Of a stretch of DNA of 64,000 nt, positions 47,231 to 58,848 are shown one piece after another; positions within the stretch are counted from its first letter, which is position 1; each line of letters opens with the position of its first letter. A program made the position numbers and the translations under genes. The notes below the pieces were generated by a model. It was given only the letters and a program-made list of their open reading frames with translations, was not told the origin of the DNA and ran no database searches. The DNA is from Ignelater luminosus. Lineage: Eukaryota; Arthropoda; Insecta; Coleoptera; Elateridae. The stretch covers positions 1 to 64,000 of the forward strand of contig VTPC01001678.1 in the NCBI GenBank assembly GCA_011009095.1, given 5' to 3'.

Positions 47231-47869
47231 CATATATGACAAATTTCATTAATAATTTCCAATGAATCTTATAATTCCCAATTTTGGATTTTGTTTGTAA
47301 AACATTCCTAAGGACTAAATATTTTAATTGAAAGAATTTACATATCTAGCTAGTACAAAGGAGAGATACAGTTAGTGTGCATTGCACAAGAGCCCCTAAG
47401 TATACAAGCGACTCCGAAATTTCATTTCATTTAAATGTTGAAAGGATTAAGATTAATGACGTGAAAACGGCAACTTTTTAATTTTAATAGGACTATTTTG
47501 AAGCAATCATCCTCTCATAATTCGAGCATAATTCACATCACCTAACTTTTAAAATTTAAAACATCTGTTTCTGTTCTATCCATCATTTATAAATGCGTTA
47601 GGCAACCAACATTGCTAGAATGCAGAAAAAGATTAAATAAGATTTAGGTGTATTAATGAAAGTTAGTTTTCATTATTAATTAATTACTTAATCATAACAG
47701 GGAGATTTTACTTTTATAAAAAAAAAACTAAAATGAATTAATTACTAGCTACTGGTTCATTATTATTTCCTATGCAGTTTGTGATAATTTAGATTAACAA
47801 ATTGAAACTTTCTTTTCCAGTTTCTAGCTACAAATAGGTAATCTTAAATTATTTTTAATGCTGAATCCA

Positions 47870-48990
47870 AATTTATTTTCGGTTTTTCGGAAATTTTTCT
47901 TTTATGTACTGAAAACCTCTTCCGCCACGGTCCATACCTTTTACAAAATTCTTTATCAGCTCTAACTTTATATGCAAACAGCGCAAATAGATATTGTTTC
48001 TATCCACACGGCTTTCGTGTAAAATATCTCTCACAACTATCTGCCTACTTGGCCAACTTTTCACAATATAATGCTGCGATTTAGCACGACTGTCCCACTA
48101 GCACAAAAAGCAACTGTATTTTGTAAATCCCACTTGCATTCCTAATAACAAAGCTATAACTTTCAAATCTCCACAGATTTTCCACTCGTATCGTTTATAG
48201 TCTACGCTTGTTAAAAGGCATTTCATAGTTTCATAAAATACCTTTAGGTGAACTCAATATGCAATGGACACTGAAGGTAATGCATTGCCATTGTGCAATA
48301 GAACTGCTTTCAAACTAAATTTAGATGCATCAATAAACAGTCACCATTCTTCTGGTTAGTGTTTACGTTCAAGAGTTTCCATCAAACCGTCAATATCACT
48401 GCAGTAGGTAAGATTGTCGTCCATAGAATAAAACCCAGAAAACTTCTTTTCGCGGTTACGAAAATAACTAATTTTGGTACTGTGTTCCAATAAATTCCAA
48501 CTTTTCAATAAGGAGCCAAGTAACTCGGCTTTGCTTTTGCTTAAGTTCAAATCACGAACTAAATCGTTTAGTTGTACTTGTGTGATCAAATGTGGCTTAG
48601 TTGGACCTGGAGGAATGAACTCTGGATCACTGCTAGAAACAATGTCGACAATTTCTTCATCTGATCCTTCAAATGTTTCTGGTATCACAAGAACTGAAAG
48701 ATCAATACAATGGCCAACGGTTCTTATTGCCGATGTTAAATTACGATACACAACAGATTTTTTATTTTTTGCAGAGAAGCCTGCTATCTTTGTTATGCAG
48801 AAGTAACAATCGGTTAGATGATCCTTTTGTTCCCTCCATTGCATAGGTACTGCGAAGGGCATACATACACGGAAACCTTTTATCCACTGTCGAAGACGAT
48901 TTACACAAGAAACACAACAAATATGTGGTGCCCATTCTACTGAAATGTTTCCTGGGCCCAGAGATCACTTGTTTTTCATTTTCATTAATG
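47870..48990 (-). pseudogene. Decayed multi-copy, transposon-like gene
   Basis: The minus strand carries a long protein-like tract. It includes WREQKDHLTDCYFC (about 48835), a run with FIPPGPTKPHLITQVQLNDL then VRDLNLSKSKAELLGS (48630-48510), YEWKICGDLKVIALLLGMQ (about 48195-48140), FTKYSCFLC followed by WDSRA, and LHIKLELIKNFVKGMDRGG (48000-47910). I recall this wording from a high-copy, uncharacterised protein family of arthropod genomes thought to be transposon-borne, but the class of element is not known to me. The reading is interrupted and both ends are incomplete, so this is a fossil. No catalytic motif is recognised. Confidence 0.55.
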
Positions 48991-50790
48991 AGCTTAGGAC
49001 GTCCCGATGTGTTACCTTGATGTCCTTTATTATTTCATCTTCTTCGTCGCCCATTTCTGCCTATTGGTGTTCCTCTCTTGATTCTGATAATAGTCGTTCA
49101 TAGTGTTGTTTCCATTTTGTTATTAAGATTAAATTGTCTATTAATTTGTTGTTTTAATTCTTTTTCATTTTTGATATCAGTCTCCAGACTTTCGTGGTAT
49201 ATGCTCCTCATCCTACTAAATACTTGAATACATTTTTGTTCCCACTCTTCATTTTTTGAATGTTTTATTCTTCGTCTTAACTCTCCATTGTTAGACTGGC
49301 ACTTTTTTCTATTTTCAACTGTTTTAGTAGTCAATCACTTGTTGTATTCTTTGTTCTTTTTCTTAATCAATTCTTCAATTTCTTCTGTTATCCATTGAGG
49401 TTTTAACTTTTTTTCTTTTCCTGCCTTTGTTTCCAGGACTTCTCACGCTATTTTAATAATCTTTTCCTTTATGTTGATATATTCTTGTTCAATATAATTT
49501 GATACTGGTGTTTGATTCAATTCCATTTATAGCCTTCTCTGGAAGAGTTCTTTGATGCTAAGCTATTTTAGTAAATAAAGTTTGTACCACTCTGTCTCAT
49601 CTGTTTTTCCCTTTTCGCTTAATGGTTCTTGTATCTGATTTCTTGTGTTTTTCTTTCCGGAGGGGATTTTTATTTTTGATAGGAGCAGATAGTGGTTTGT
49701 GCCACAGTTGGGCCCTCGTTTGACTCTACAATCTTAACACATAATATTTGATTTTTGTCTCATTATTACATAATCTATGACCGTTTCTGTCGTAAAGCAG
49801 GTCTCTTCCAAGTATACTTAATATGTATGTCCTCGTGGTTAAAGTAAGTGTTTATTATTTTTAGTTCATACTGACTATAGAGTTCTAATAGCAAATCTCT
49901 TGAGTTATTTCTGCGTTCTTTTCCATATTCTCCAATTATGTTGTTGTTTCTTCTACGCCCAACTCAAGCATTCAGATCACCTGCTACTGTAATTTCTTGG
50001 TGTCCTCTTATCTTATCTAAGGGTGTATATAGCTCCTCATAGAAATCGTTTGTTGAGCAGAGTCATCGGTTGAGAGTTACTGTGATTATTCTTTTCAAAA
50101 TTTAGCTATAACCTTGCATATATTTTTTTTTGTTCCTTTTTAATGAGTATAGATGCTCCTGTTTTTGCGCGTTGATATTTGTTTTCTCCAGATCAAAGGT
50201 GAATATATTTTGTGTTCATGTGTTTCTTTTTTGTTTCCGACAATATTGCTGTATCGAGTTTCAGCTTAGATATTTTGGATATGATTTCCATGGTCTTATT
50301 TATCATTCCTTGCGTTTTCAATGATCCTACTCTTAGTGTCCTTTTCATCGCCATAAGTTGTCACCATCTAATCCCGTCCGCGTTCCGAGGCTCAGTTGAG
50401 GTTTCTCGGGCATCTAATTTGTTTCACTGACGATGAGGTGTTGGCCCATCGATTCAATCCCCATTCTTGGAGAATCAGGATTTTCTGTTAGGGTTGTCTC
50501 CTGGTTTAGACGCCAGACACTTATCTTTTGCCCGCTTCTATTCGCTGCAATACAGGCACCTATTGACTACAGTGCATTGCTCAGAGGTTACGCGGCTCAT
50601 GCCTTCGTGAATGTGAAAGTCGGACTTGCTGGGAGAGTTGATCAAGTTGCAGAAGGTTTTTCTCGGGATTTTATACGTTGTGTTCATTCGGTATCCACAC
50701 ACCCTCCCGTGACCTCATTCCCAGCCTTAACCTCCTTCCTAAACTTTTACAATTCTAAAGACCTGACTTCTTTTTGCCTCTTGTAGACTA
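48991..50790 (-). mobile_element. LINE 5' portion with APE endonuclease (RTE/CFDP2-like)
   Basis: The minus-strand endonuclease begins near 50352 with MAMKRTLRVGSLKTQGMINK and continues with ILSETKKK (catalytic Glu of 'ETK'). It then shows YEELYTPLDKIRGHQEITVA and GDLNA (the 'GDFNA' box, about 50070-49970), IIGEYGKERRNNSRDLLLE, NTYFNH, and VIDYVIMRQKS with GTNHYLL in place of 'GSDHYLL' (about 49785-49690). A charged linker follows (49334-49098). The RT domain is missing, so the 3' half is lost. Slightly GC-richer DNA at 50353-50790 may be its 5' leader; the 117-codon ORF there on the plus strand is not recognised. Confidence 0.7.
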
Positions 50791-50951
50791 CCAGCTACAA
50801 CGACGTACAAACACTGGCATAGATCTATCTAAACAGTCTTAAATATTTACTGTTTTTTCTTTATCACAGTACTACAAACTCCATACTCGAATTGTGATTC
50901 ATTACAAATTAACTCATAACGTTTTCCTTGAAAGCTCAGGACTACATATAT

Positions 50952-51151
50952 ACAGTGTATCCTTTACTATCAAGCGCTAAAAGTTGAATTTCTTGCAATA
51001 GAGGTTATATCAGAGTGTAACTTACCCAGAAAGTAAGTACACCAACTTTGTGTCCTAGGAGCAGTATGTTCCACCATTGCAATAGGCTCAAAAAATACAG
51101 CGCACTCTTTACTATCAAGCTGTAAAATCTAAATCTCTTGCAACAGAAATT
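50952..51151 (+). repeat. Two-copy direct repeat, period about 145 bp
   Basis: ACAG-G-A-C-TTTACTATCAAGC, TAAAA-T, AAT-TCTTGCAA-AGA at 50952-51009 recurs at 51097-51151. A further short pair (GGACT...TTTTAGTACTGAACC and GGACTGACTCG...TTTGTACTAAACC) follows at about 51214-51276. This is probably an old tandem duplication. Confidence 0.5.
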
Positions 51152-51279
51152 TTCTTACTGAGACGGATTCTGAACTTGTTTGTATTTATTCGGACGGACT
51201 TTATTTTAGTACTGAACCGGATCTAGAATTTCTTTATACTTACTAGGACTGACTCGATTTTTGTACTAAACCAAACTGA

Positions 51280-51689
51280 CAAATGTGGCGTAACAGCACA
51301 CTCGCATCAAAAAGTATCTATAAGTGAGATTGAATTAAATTAGTTTTTAATTAGCCTTTCTTCTACCTAATGTTGTAACTATTAGCACCTTGGAACGGTG
51401 ATACGAAGTCGATGTATTTCCCGTTGGGATGAATTTAACTATGATAAACTCTGCTGCAAGAAATTTAACCTTTTAAGTTTTTTAAGTATTTTCTGAAACT
51501 ATACCGTCCCTTAAACATTTTAGTAGGTATCTGGTTGCAGTCTAGAGTTTTGTATCTTTTTGGTATTTGGCAATCATCGCAGAATTGGTTGCTACTCGTG
51601 GTTGCTGGATTCATGCAGGTATTGTTAGTCTTATTAGTCGGTGGTTGGTGTCAAATTTGAATTTGTGTAACACTTATACGATATATTCT
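51280..51689. other. Intergenic, nothing recognised
   Basis: No coding or RNA signature seen. Confidence 0.3.
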
Positions 51690-53200
51690 GTACTTGGTAT
51701 TTCTTGTTTATTACAATAAAACCAATTTCCCTTTTTGTACCGTTTGGTGTTAGCCATACTCTTCTTTGCCTTTCCTTCTTTTGAACATACATAGTATTTG
51801 TTATGATCAACTAATGTCTGGCACAGAATTCTAACAGGATAGTACCTGAATCATTTTTCTGTCTATGTCCATACATTCCTCTAACATGTTCTTCTACTGT
51901 TTCAAATTTTCCTATCTCTCTGCTAAAATCTTCCATTACTATCAAATTATGTGTTTTTTTGTTATATTGCGCGACTGCTACGTTTGAGAGGTCATAGAAT
52001 TTCTCTGTATCTTCTTTTTCCTTATTGGTGCTAATTAGGGTATATTATTAAGTTTTCTGTTTCTTTTGTTTTTAATCCTAAAATTGCTATCTTTAATGAA
52101 AAGCCTTTGAATCCTTCAATATTACATTACTGTTTGTCCTTTGGTTTGACCAACGTAATAAAATAGCGTACTATTTTTTCTTTCCGGTATTTTTTTCTCC
52201 TAATCTAATTTTTGTTGTTGCTAATACGTCATACTTAATATTTTTTAAGTGTTTTCTTGTTTTTTCTATTGAACGTCTTAATATTTCAATTTTATGCCTT
52301 GTATCTACATGTTTAAATTCATTGTTCGTTTTTGTTGCCTTTTCTACTACCTAAGTCCGTCCTGTACCTGTACGTTCTTCTAGTCTTTTGTCATTTTGTT
52401 AGTTTTTGTTAATGTGTGAATAACTTGTTCTCTATGTCGTTCCATTTTCTGGGATGCATTGTGATTCTTGACTAGCCTTTAATCTTTGCAGAAGGTCACT
52501 TGAAATACTTCTGTTTCGAGGTTTCTAACAAGTGTCATTGATTTTTTTGATTATTTTATGATGTTGAGCATTTGGATATTTTTTGAGTCTTCTTGTTCTA
52601 TTTTCCCAGATTTCTCTTCTGATCCTGTTTGGGACCTGTTTCTTTCCTTTGATTTTGCTGTTTTCTTCCAGTTCTCTATCTTTTTCTTCTTAGTTCATGT
52701 TTTTATTTTCTTCTTTTGTGTTTGTGTCCTACTCTTATTCTCCTTTGTCTGCACCTTTTTCTTCTTCTCCTTCCATTATAAGTTTACTACATCTGAAGAG
52801 TGCTTCTTTACTTCCCTTCTTGCTTCTATTAATTTTGGCTTTAATGCTTCTCTTCTTCTTTTACATGAATCTTTGTATTTCTCAATTTTGCTCTATTACC
52901 TAGAATTTGAAGTTTACTTTTGCACATTGTTGTTGTAAGTTGTTGTCTTCTGGTTGTTCTTTTAATGAAATATATGTCTAGTCTTTTAACATTTATTTCC
53001 ATTTGATTTCTTATAATTTAGACTATTGTTTCCTCTAGTGTCCAATAGTCGTTTCTATTTTGAAGAATATTAAATTCCGTCTTGCAAATCTATCGTTTTC
53101 TAGTTTTTTTTCTATCTTAGTCTTAATTTGTCTTTTGTTTTATTATGTATGTTTAAGTAGGGCTTCTAGATTTTCTTCTATTCTTTTGTTTAGTGTATTA
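51690..53200 (-). mobile_element. LINE endonuclease fragment
   Basis: The minus strand at about 52020-51700 encodes KEDTEKFYDLSNVAV, LIVMEDFSREIGKFE (in place of 'IVMGDFNAKIG'), EHVRGMYGHRQKNDSGTILL and EFCARH, then WLTPNGTKREIGFIVINK (in place of 'W-SPDG--KN-IDYI'). This is an APE-type endonuclease of a LINE with several catalytic residues lost. The purine-rich minus strand up to 53200 may be its 5' part; no RT follows. Confidence 0.55.
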
Positions 53201-53239
53201 ATTCCCTCCTAAAATATGTATGTAACTATCCAAAACTTT

Positions 53240-53760
53240 TTCAACTCTTCTAGCACCTTTCTCTGTACATAACAACAATTTGTAGTTAGATGGCCCATTG
53301 TTAATACAGGGTACAGTATAATCTAGCCTAAGAAAGTTTTATTTGTTTATTATTGAAACTAGAGAAAAAAGCAACAGAAATAATAACAATAGCAAGGAAT
53401 GACTTGTTACCTAAGTACTTTTCTATTGATTCAGTTAATATCTTAAATGACAAAAGAACACGCTATTAATGATTATCTCGCTAGAAAATAATATGCATTG
53501 TGTAAATCATAAATATGTATGACTGACAGAATCAGATTGCCTAGCTTATAAGTTATAATTATATTATTACAACTCATTTGTTTTTAAACCAACAGAAGAA
53601 AACATAAAAGAAAAAGTTGCTTTATCATCAAATATCTCTCTTTTTTTAAACGTGATACGAACAATTTATTTTTCAGATACTAATTGAATAATGTAGCTAA
53701 CTCACGTTCAATAAAGAAAGATGAAACGAGTGTTGCGCAATATACAGCGTAATATTTACG
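53240..53760. other. Spacer upstream of GST-G
   Basis: AT-rich; nothing recognised apart from the promoter motif at its right edge. Confidence 0.35.
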
Positions 53761-53764
53761 ATGT

Positions 53765-53799
53765 ATTAAATAACGAGTTTAGTCAGTTTTAGTTTAGAC
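53765..53799 (+). promoter_or_regulatory. Shared GST promoter motif (GST-G)
   Basis: ATTAAATAA (53765-53773) is followed by TTAGTCAGTTTTAGTTTAGA and C, ending 37 bp before the ATG. TTAGTCAGT also resembles the arthropod initiator TCAGT. Confidence 0.55.
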
Positions 53800-53835
53800 T
53801 CCCCACAGAGAACTAATACGTACGCTGACGGAATC

Positions 53836-54617
53836 ATGGCACCTATTAAATTATACTTATTCAATGGAAGTCCTGGTGTTAGATCAGTGTTGATCACAGC
53901 GAAAGCGATAGGAATCGACTTGGAACTTCATCAAGTCGACTTTTTTAAGCAAGAACATTTAAGTCCGGAATATCTAAAGGTAAAGTTACGTTTTATTTAT
54001 TCCTTTTTTAATTAAGATAATTATTAAAACAGATCAATCCTCAACATTCAGTGCCTACACTAGACGATAATGGAATTGCGTTTTGGGACAGTCACGCTAT
54101 TAATGCTTACCTCGTAAGGAAATATGGAAAGGACGATTCGTTATATCCTAAAGATTTTCTTAAGCGTGCTATAGTTGATCAAAGGTTACACTTTGATTCT
54201 GGAGTACTATTTCCTCTTTTGAAGATAATAGATGTAAGTGTCCTTGAAACTATTTTTAAAGTCTTCTTTGTTGTTTTAATCTCTAACGAATTAATTTTGC
54301 ATTAGATGGGTTATTTCAGTAAAGAAATAACTGAAGTACCAGCTCGTTATATTCAAGAAACAAACGAGGCTTATCAATTTTTAGAAAAGTTTCTAGAAAA
54401 TCAACAATGGGTTGCTGGTAATAATGTAACGATTGCGGATTTCAGTTTGGTTGCAACTGTTACAAGTCTGGATTATCATGTGAAAGTGGATCCAAAAGTT
54501 TATCCGAATATTACTGCTTGGTTAAAAAGAGCCCAACTGCTTTCCTGTTTCTCTTCTGATCACGAACAATTACAAGCTTTTGTTGATTTATTTAATAATA
54601 TAAGGGGCATTAAATAA
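53836..54617 (+). CDS. Glutathione S-transferase, epsilon class (GST-G)
   Basis: Exons are 53836-53979 (48 codons), 54033-54233 (67) and 54306-54617 (103 plus stop), giving 218 aa; introns are 53 and 72 nt, phase 0. Catalytic-type Ser12 lies in [20 protein letters not shown], with KQEH (His41), NPQH (His53) and [23 protein letters not shown] marks the C-terminal domain, and the C-terminus NIRGIK matches F and H. An AATAAA lies at 54715-54720, about 98 nt past the stop. It is the first plus-strand gene of the array, so the array changes direction between 46 and 53.8 kb, a region filled with transposon debris. Confidence 0.93.
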
Positions 54618-54819
54618 TAACTGTTTAATTATTATTTTATTAATATGTACAAAACTCTTTCTAAGACTTTTACGTTTTGTTGATTCTTTTGTGTTACATT
54701 AAATACGCTATTACAATAAAATTTTGGAATATTTAATTAATTCAAGTATTTTACTTATGTATGTATCATTCTATGAATAAATGTGGCATGATCGGGATCC
54801 CATTTTTTTTGGCATTCAT

Positions 54820-55400
54820 TAACCTTCTTGAAGACCTACCTAACTTTCGCCCTCTATCTACTTTCTAAGAGGAACTAAATCGGCTTTTGCCCTCCATTCA
54901 CCTTCTAAAGATGCTAAATAAGAATACGGGTCTAAGTCTACCTTCTAAGAGAGTTAGATTCACCATTATATAGGTCAACTGGAACGACCCAATTCGGCTT
55001 TCGCCCTCCATTGACCTTTATAAGAATGTTAAATAAGAACACGAGTTGGACTACGCCTTCCAACGCACCACTTGAGGTAGTTCACGGTTGGATTTTGCTC
55101 TTCATCAATTTTGCAAGAGGTTTAGCAAGAGCTAAATTCACTATAGGCCACCAACGGCGACCCAATTTCAATTTTTGCTTTTTATTGACCTTCTTAAGAA
55201 TGCTGGAAAAAATATGGGTCAGGCTATCTTTCCAACTGACCACCTGCGGTAGTCCATGGTCAGGTTTCACCGTCCATTAATCTACTAAAAAGGCTAGATT
55301 CTTCACAGGCCGCCTGGAATGGCCCAAGGTTGCTCTTCGCTCTTAAGAATGCTGAATATACAAACATCTTCCAGTTGAATGATTCAGAACAAAAGTGCAA
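54820..55400 (+). repeat. Diverged satellite, units of about 155-175 bp
   Basis: GACCCAATT-GGCTTTCGCC, then CTCCATTGACCTT-T-AAGAATG, then CCAAC--ACCAC-TG-GGTAGT, then CTAGATTC-C-ATAGGCC recur at about 54985, 55159 and 55314, with a partial earlier unit at 54884. Each unit also holds a weaker internal copy (TTTTGCTCTTCATCAATTTT and similar), so the monomer may be a dimer of about 80-90 bp. About four degenerate units are present. Confidence 0.7.
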
Positions 55401-55619
55401 CGTACCTGTCTTACATTTTTATATTTTGTGCCTAGTTTGGAAACTACGCTTGAAATTCTTATGAATTATTTTATGTTGACATTTGCATCTAACGTTAATT
55501 GTGAGAGCTTACGACAATCTTGCATTTTAAGATAAAACCCAAAAAATACTAAAATATACATTAATATAAAAATAGGTACTAACAATGCAAACAGGCACTA
55601 TAAGTATAAGAATATATTT

Positions 55620-57166
55620 TTAACAAATACAAGAAGCTTCTTTAGAAAAAAACAGATCAACAAATAGGCAAAAAAACAAGAAAAACTAAGACATATAGAC
55701 TGAGGGAAAGCAAAATACACGATCGATACAGAGAGGAATTGGACAAGAGACTGCATCCATATATAAGCGAAGACGAGCATGATATCCAAACGTTATGGAA
55801 GATAATTAAAATTAGTATGACAGAGAGCGCGAAGGATGTATGTAGAACTGTAACAGAAGTAATAAATAAAAAGCAAACGTCTTAGTGGACAAATGAAGTA
55901 AAATTTGCTATAAAAGAAAAGAAAGCAGCATGGTTAAAATACCTAAAGGACCAAACAGAGGAAGCCTATGAGATATATAAGACAAGTAGAAAGAGGGCAA
56001 AAAGATATAGTTCTGAAGGCGAAGAAAGAATACGTAGGAAAAAAATGGAATGACCTTACTGTTAGAGCTATTTAACAAAATAATTATAGAAAACGAAATA
56101 CCAGCTGATTGGAAAATAGTAACTATTATGCCTCTCTACAAGAAAGGGAACTATAGAGGTATCTCTTTACTGAGTGTTGTGGAGAAAATGTTCGAATCCA
56201 TAGTGACAGAACGCTTGAAAGCAGAGATAGAACACAAGTTGGATGATACCCAAAATGGTTTCAGAGCATAGAAAGGAATGACTGATGCGTTACATATAAT
56301 CAGTTAGTTGAACGAAAGATTGAAGTGAATGGTGGTAAGGGAGGATATATGGGAACATCCCGCAGGAAATGTCTCTATGAAAATACAAAGTATTACGTAA
56401 GAACTAAAAATGCACATCTGCAAACTTTGAAACCACCACAGGAGTAAGACAAGGGGGACACTAAGCCTAAGTTTGTTTAATGTAATTATGGATCAAGTCT
56501 CAAAAAAGTGCAACAAAATTAAGAAACATAACATGGGGTTACTACAAGATGGAGAGAGTGATGATGAATCATCTAGCCTTCGCGGACGATCTCGTACTGT
56601 TAACAGATAAAAAAGAAGATCTACAACAAATCTGCAAGTATGATGTCAGGAACTGGAAAAGCATAATTTAAAAATTGATATGGACGCGACAAAGACGATG
56701 GTAATAGCTAGAACCTCGCAAAAGGTGAAAATAAGGATAGAACAAATTGAATTAAAACAGGTGAAACAGTTCAGATATTTAGGATCTTGAATAACGGAGG
56801 ATCGGAAGATGGAAGCTCAGTTAGACGATAGAGTACAAGCCACCACAAAGTGGAAGCAAGAATTAGGGTTAATGCGCTGAGATGGTTTGAGCATATGGTT
56901 AGCATGCCAAACGTGAGACTGGGGAAAAAGTTCGGTAAATGGGTGAAGTGAAAAAAAATCCAAGGAACGACCAAGACGAACGAGATCCGAAAGAGATCCA
57001 GTACTACCTGAACCAGATAGGACTGAAATGGAACGAACGGGGTCAAAATGGCTAAGGACAAGAAAAAATGGAGACCGCAAATAACGGAAAAAATCAATTA
57101 GCCAACATTTTTAACACTGGCAAGAGCTAGTAAAAGAGGAAAGGGTTAAGTAAGTAAGTAAGTAAG
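55620..57166 (+). mobile_element. Degenerate LINE with TAAG tail
   Basis: Plus-strand parts run in order. The linker is ESKIHDRYREELDKRLHPYI then WLKYLKDQTEEAYEIYKTSR (55690-56000). RT fingers give NKIIIENEIPADWKIVTIMP, YRGISLLSVVEKMFESIVTE and LDDTQNGFRA (56080-56270). A palm relic with GVRQGG follows near 56445. The catalytic box HLAFADDLVLLTDKKEDLQQ is intact (about 56570-56628). The thumb gives QFRYLGS (about 56770), and the C-terminal end gives MAKDKKKWRPQI (about 57048-57082). It terminates in five TAAG units (about 57146-57166), a typical short LINE tail. Multiple stops and frame changes make it inactive. Confidence 0.75.
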
Positions 57167-57169
57167 TTC

Positions 57170-58010
57170 AACACGTAATGATAAGGCAAGCCTGGTGAAG
57201 CTTGGTCTATCGTTTAAAATCGATAAACTATGAGATGCCTTGATAAGTCTATTAAAAAACGAGAAAGCTGGTTTTCTGCATTTTTTAACTTAAAATGAAG
57301 ATCCTTAATAGTTAACCATAAAAGTTAGTAGATGTTTATTTTAATCAACGCTTTAATAGATCGCTTATAATAAGGCCAATCATTTTTAATTTCTGACTTT
57401 AATTGGTAGAACAACGTCTAGTTAAACCAATTTTCTGTTGAACAATAGCAAACAATAGTTATTTTATCTTGATTGTATCAAAATAAACCGTGCTAGTGAT
57501 GAAACAGAACAAGCGACCTTGACAAACCCTTTTGTCCGATTTCTTAAACTTCTTCAGAATGAACACATTAGAAATTGCTGATCCCTAAAGTATCTGTTGC
57601 TGCATCTCCTAAAAGTGTAGCTGCAGCAACCTATTAAGTTATTTTTAAGAAAAGGCACTCCGCTTTTATTATTTTTATTAATAACCGATTCAAGGCAAAT
57701 GAGTGGAGTAAACAAAAAGAAAACAAAAAAAAAAACGCTTTGATATGCCCGCTCCAAGATACTACATCATTTGTTAAACTTCTGCACAATCTTCAGATAC
57801 AGAATTGCCAATTACCGCGTTTTAGTATCTCTGTTTTGTAAAACTTTTCTTGTTTTGCTTATTATGGATCCATAAAATAACTTATCTCAACATTTAAGTT
57901 CGATAACCCTTTATACTTGCATTTCGCAATAACAAAAGATTTTTAGTTGTTTACTACTTAATTAGATAATGTATTACACCATATATTTTTTGTACACGTT
58001 AACATAACTA
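57170..58010. other. Spacer upstream of GST-H
   Basis: AT-rich; nothing recognised before the promoter motif. Confidence 0.35.
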
Positions 58011-58039
58011 ATTAAATAATTTTAGTTTCGATTTAGACC
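58011..58039 (+). promoter_or_regulatory. Shared GST promoter motif (GST-H)
   Basis: ATTAAATAATTTTAGTTTCG is followed by ATTTAGACC, ending 34 bp before the ATG. It is the most compact version of the motif shared with GST-E, -F and -G. Confidence 0.55.
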
Positions 58040-58072
58040 ATTTACAAAACAAACACGTATCCTGTCGAAATC

Positions 58073-58848
58073 ATGGCACCTAAATTATACATGTGCGATG
58101 GGAGTCCTGCCTGCAGAGCGGTGATGATTACGGCGAAAGCATTAGGAATAGAGTTGGAACTTTATAACCTCGATTATTTCAAACAAGAACATTTAAGTCC
58201 TGCATTTTTAAGGGTAAAATTGTTATAATATTCTATGTTGCTTTTTCTCAGCTACAATAATGTTAAAATGTTCAAACAGCTCAATCCTCAACATACAGTG
58301 CCTACTTTAGACGATAGTGGAATTGTATTATGGGATAGTCATGCTATTAACGCTTACCTCGTTAGGAAATATGGAAAGGACGATGCACTGTATCCTAAAG
58401 ATTTTGTTAAACGAGCAGTGGTTGATCAAAGGTTGTACTTTGACTGTGGTGTAACATATCCCCTCTTGATAACAGTAGATGTAAGTATCCTCGAAACTAT
58501 TATTTTAAGTCAAAAAATCATTGTTTTTTTTATTAGGTGTCTTATTTCAAAAAAGAGATAACTGAAGTGCCACCCCGTTGTGTTAAAGAAATAAATGAGG
58601 CTTATCAATTTTTGGAAAAATTTCTAGAAAGCCACCAATGGATTGCTGGAGATAATGTGACGATTGCCGATTTTAGTTTAGTTACTACCATTACGAGTTT
58701 GAATTATCATGTAAAGATTGATCCAGAATTCTATCCAAATGTTACTGGGTGGGTGAAAAAGGCCCAAGAGCTTGCCTGTTTTTCTTGTGATCACGAACAG
58801 TTGAAACATTTTTATAATGTCTTTAATAGTTTAAAGGGAATTAAATGA
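58073..58848 (+). CDS. Glutathione S-transferase, epsilon class (GST-H)
   Basis: Exons are 58073-58213 (47 codons), 58280-58480 (67) and 58537-58848 (103 plus stop), giving 217 aa; introns are 66 and 56 nt, phase 0. Catalytic-type Ser11 lies in [24 protein letters not shown] (His40), NPQH (His52) and LWDSHAI are present, with [16 protein letters not shown] in the C-terminal domain and the C-terminus SLKGIK. Extra cysteines (Cys8, Cys14, and Cys in the DCGV and CFSCDH segments) set it apart from its neighbours. The 12 bases before exon 2 (ATGTTCAAACAG) match GST-E exactly, so the two are recent duplicates even though they now point in opposite directions. Confidence 0.93.

Noticed and set aside
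50433-50786. 117-codon plus-strand ORF near the LINE 5' end
   Set aside because: No known domain, and the surrounding sequence reads as LINE leader on the other strand.
52558-52938. 126-codon F/S-rich plus-strand ORF looking like a multi-span membrane protein
   Set aside because: T-rich antisense of a degraded LINE region; composition, not structure, gives the hydrophobicity.
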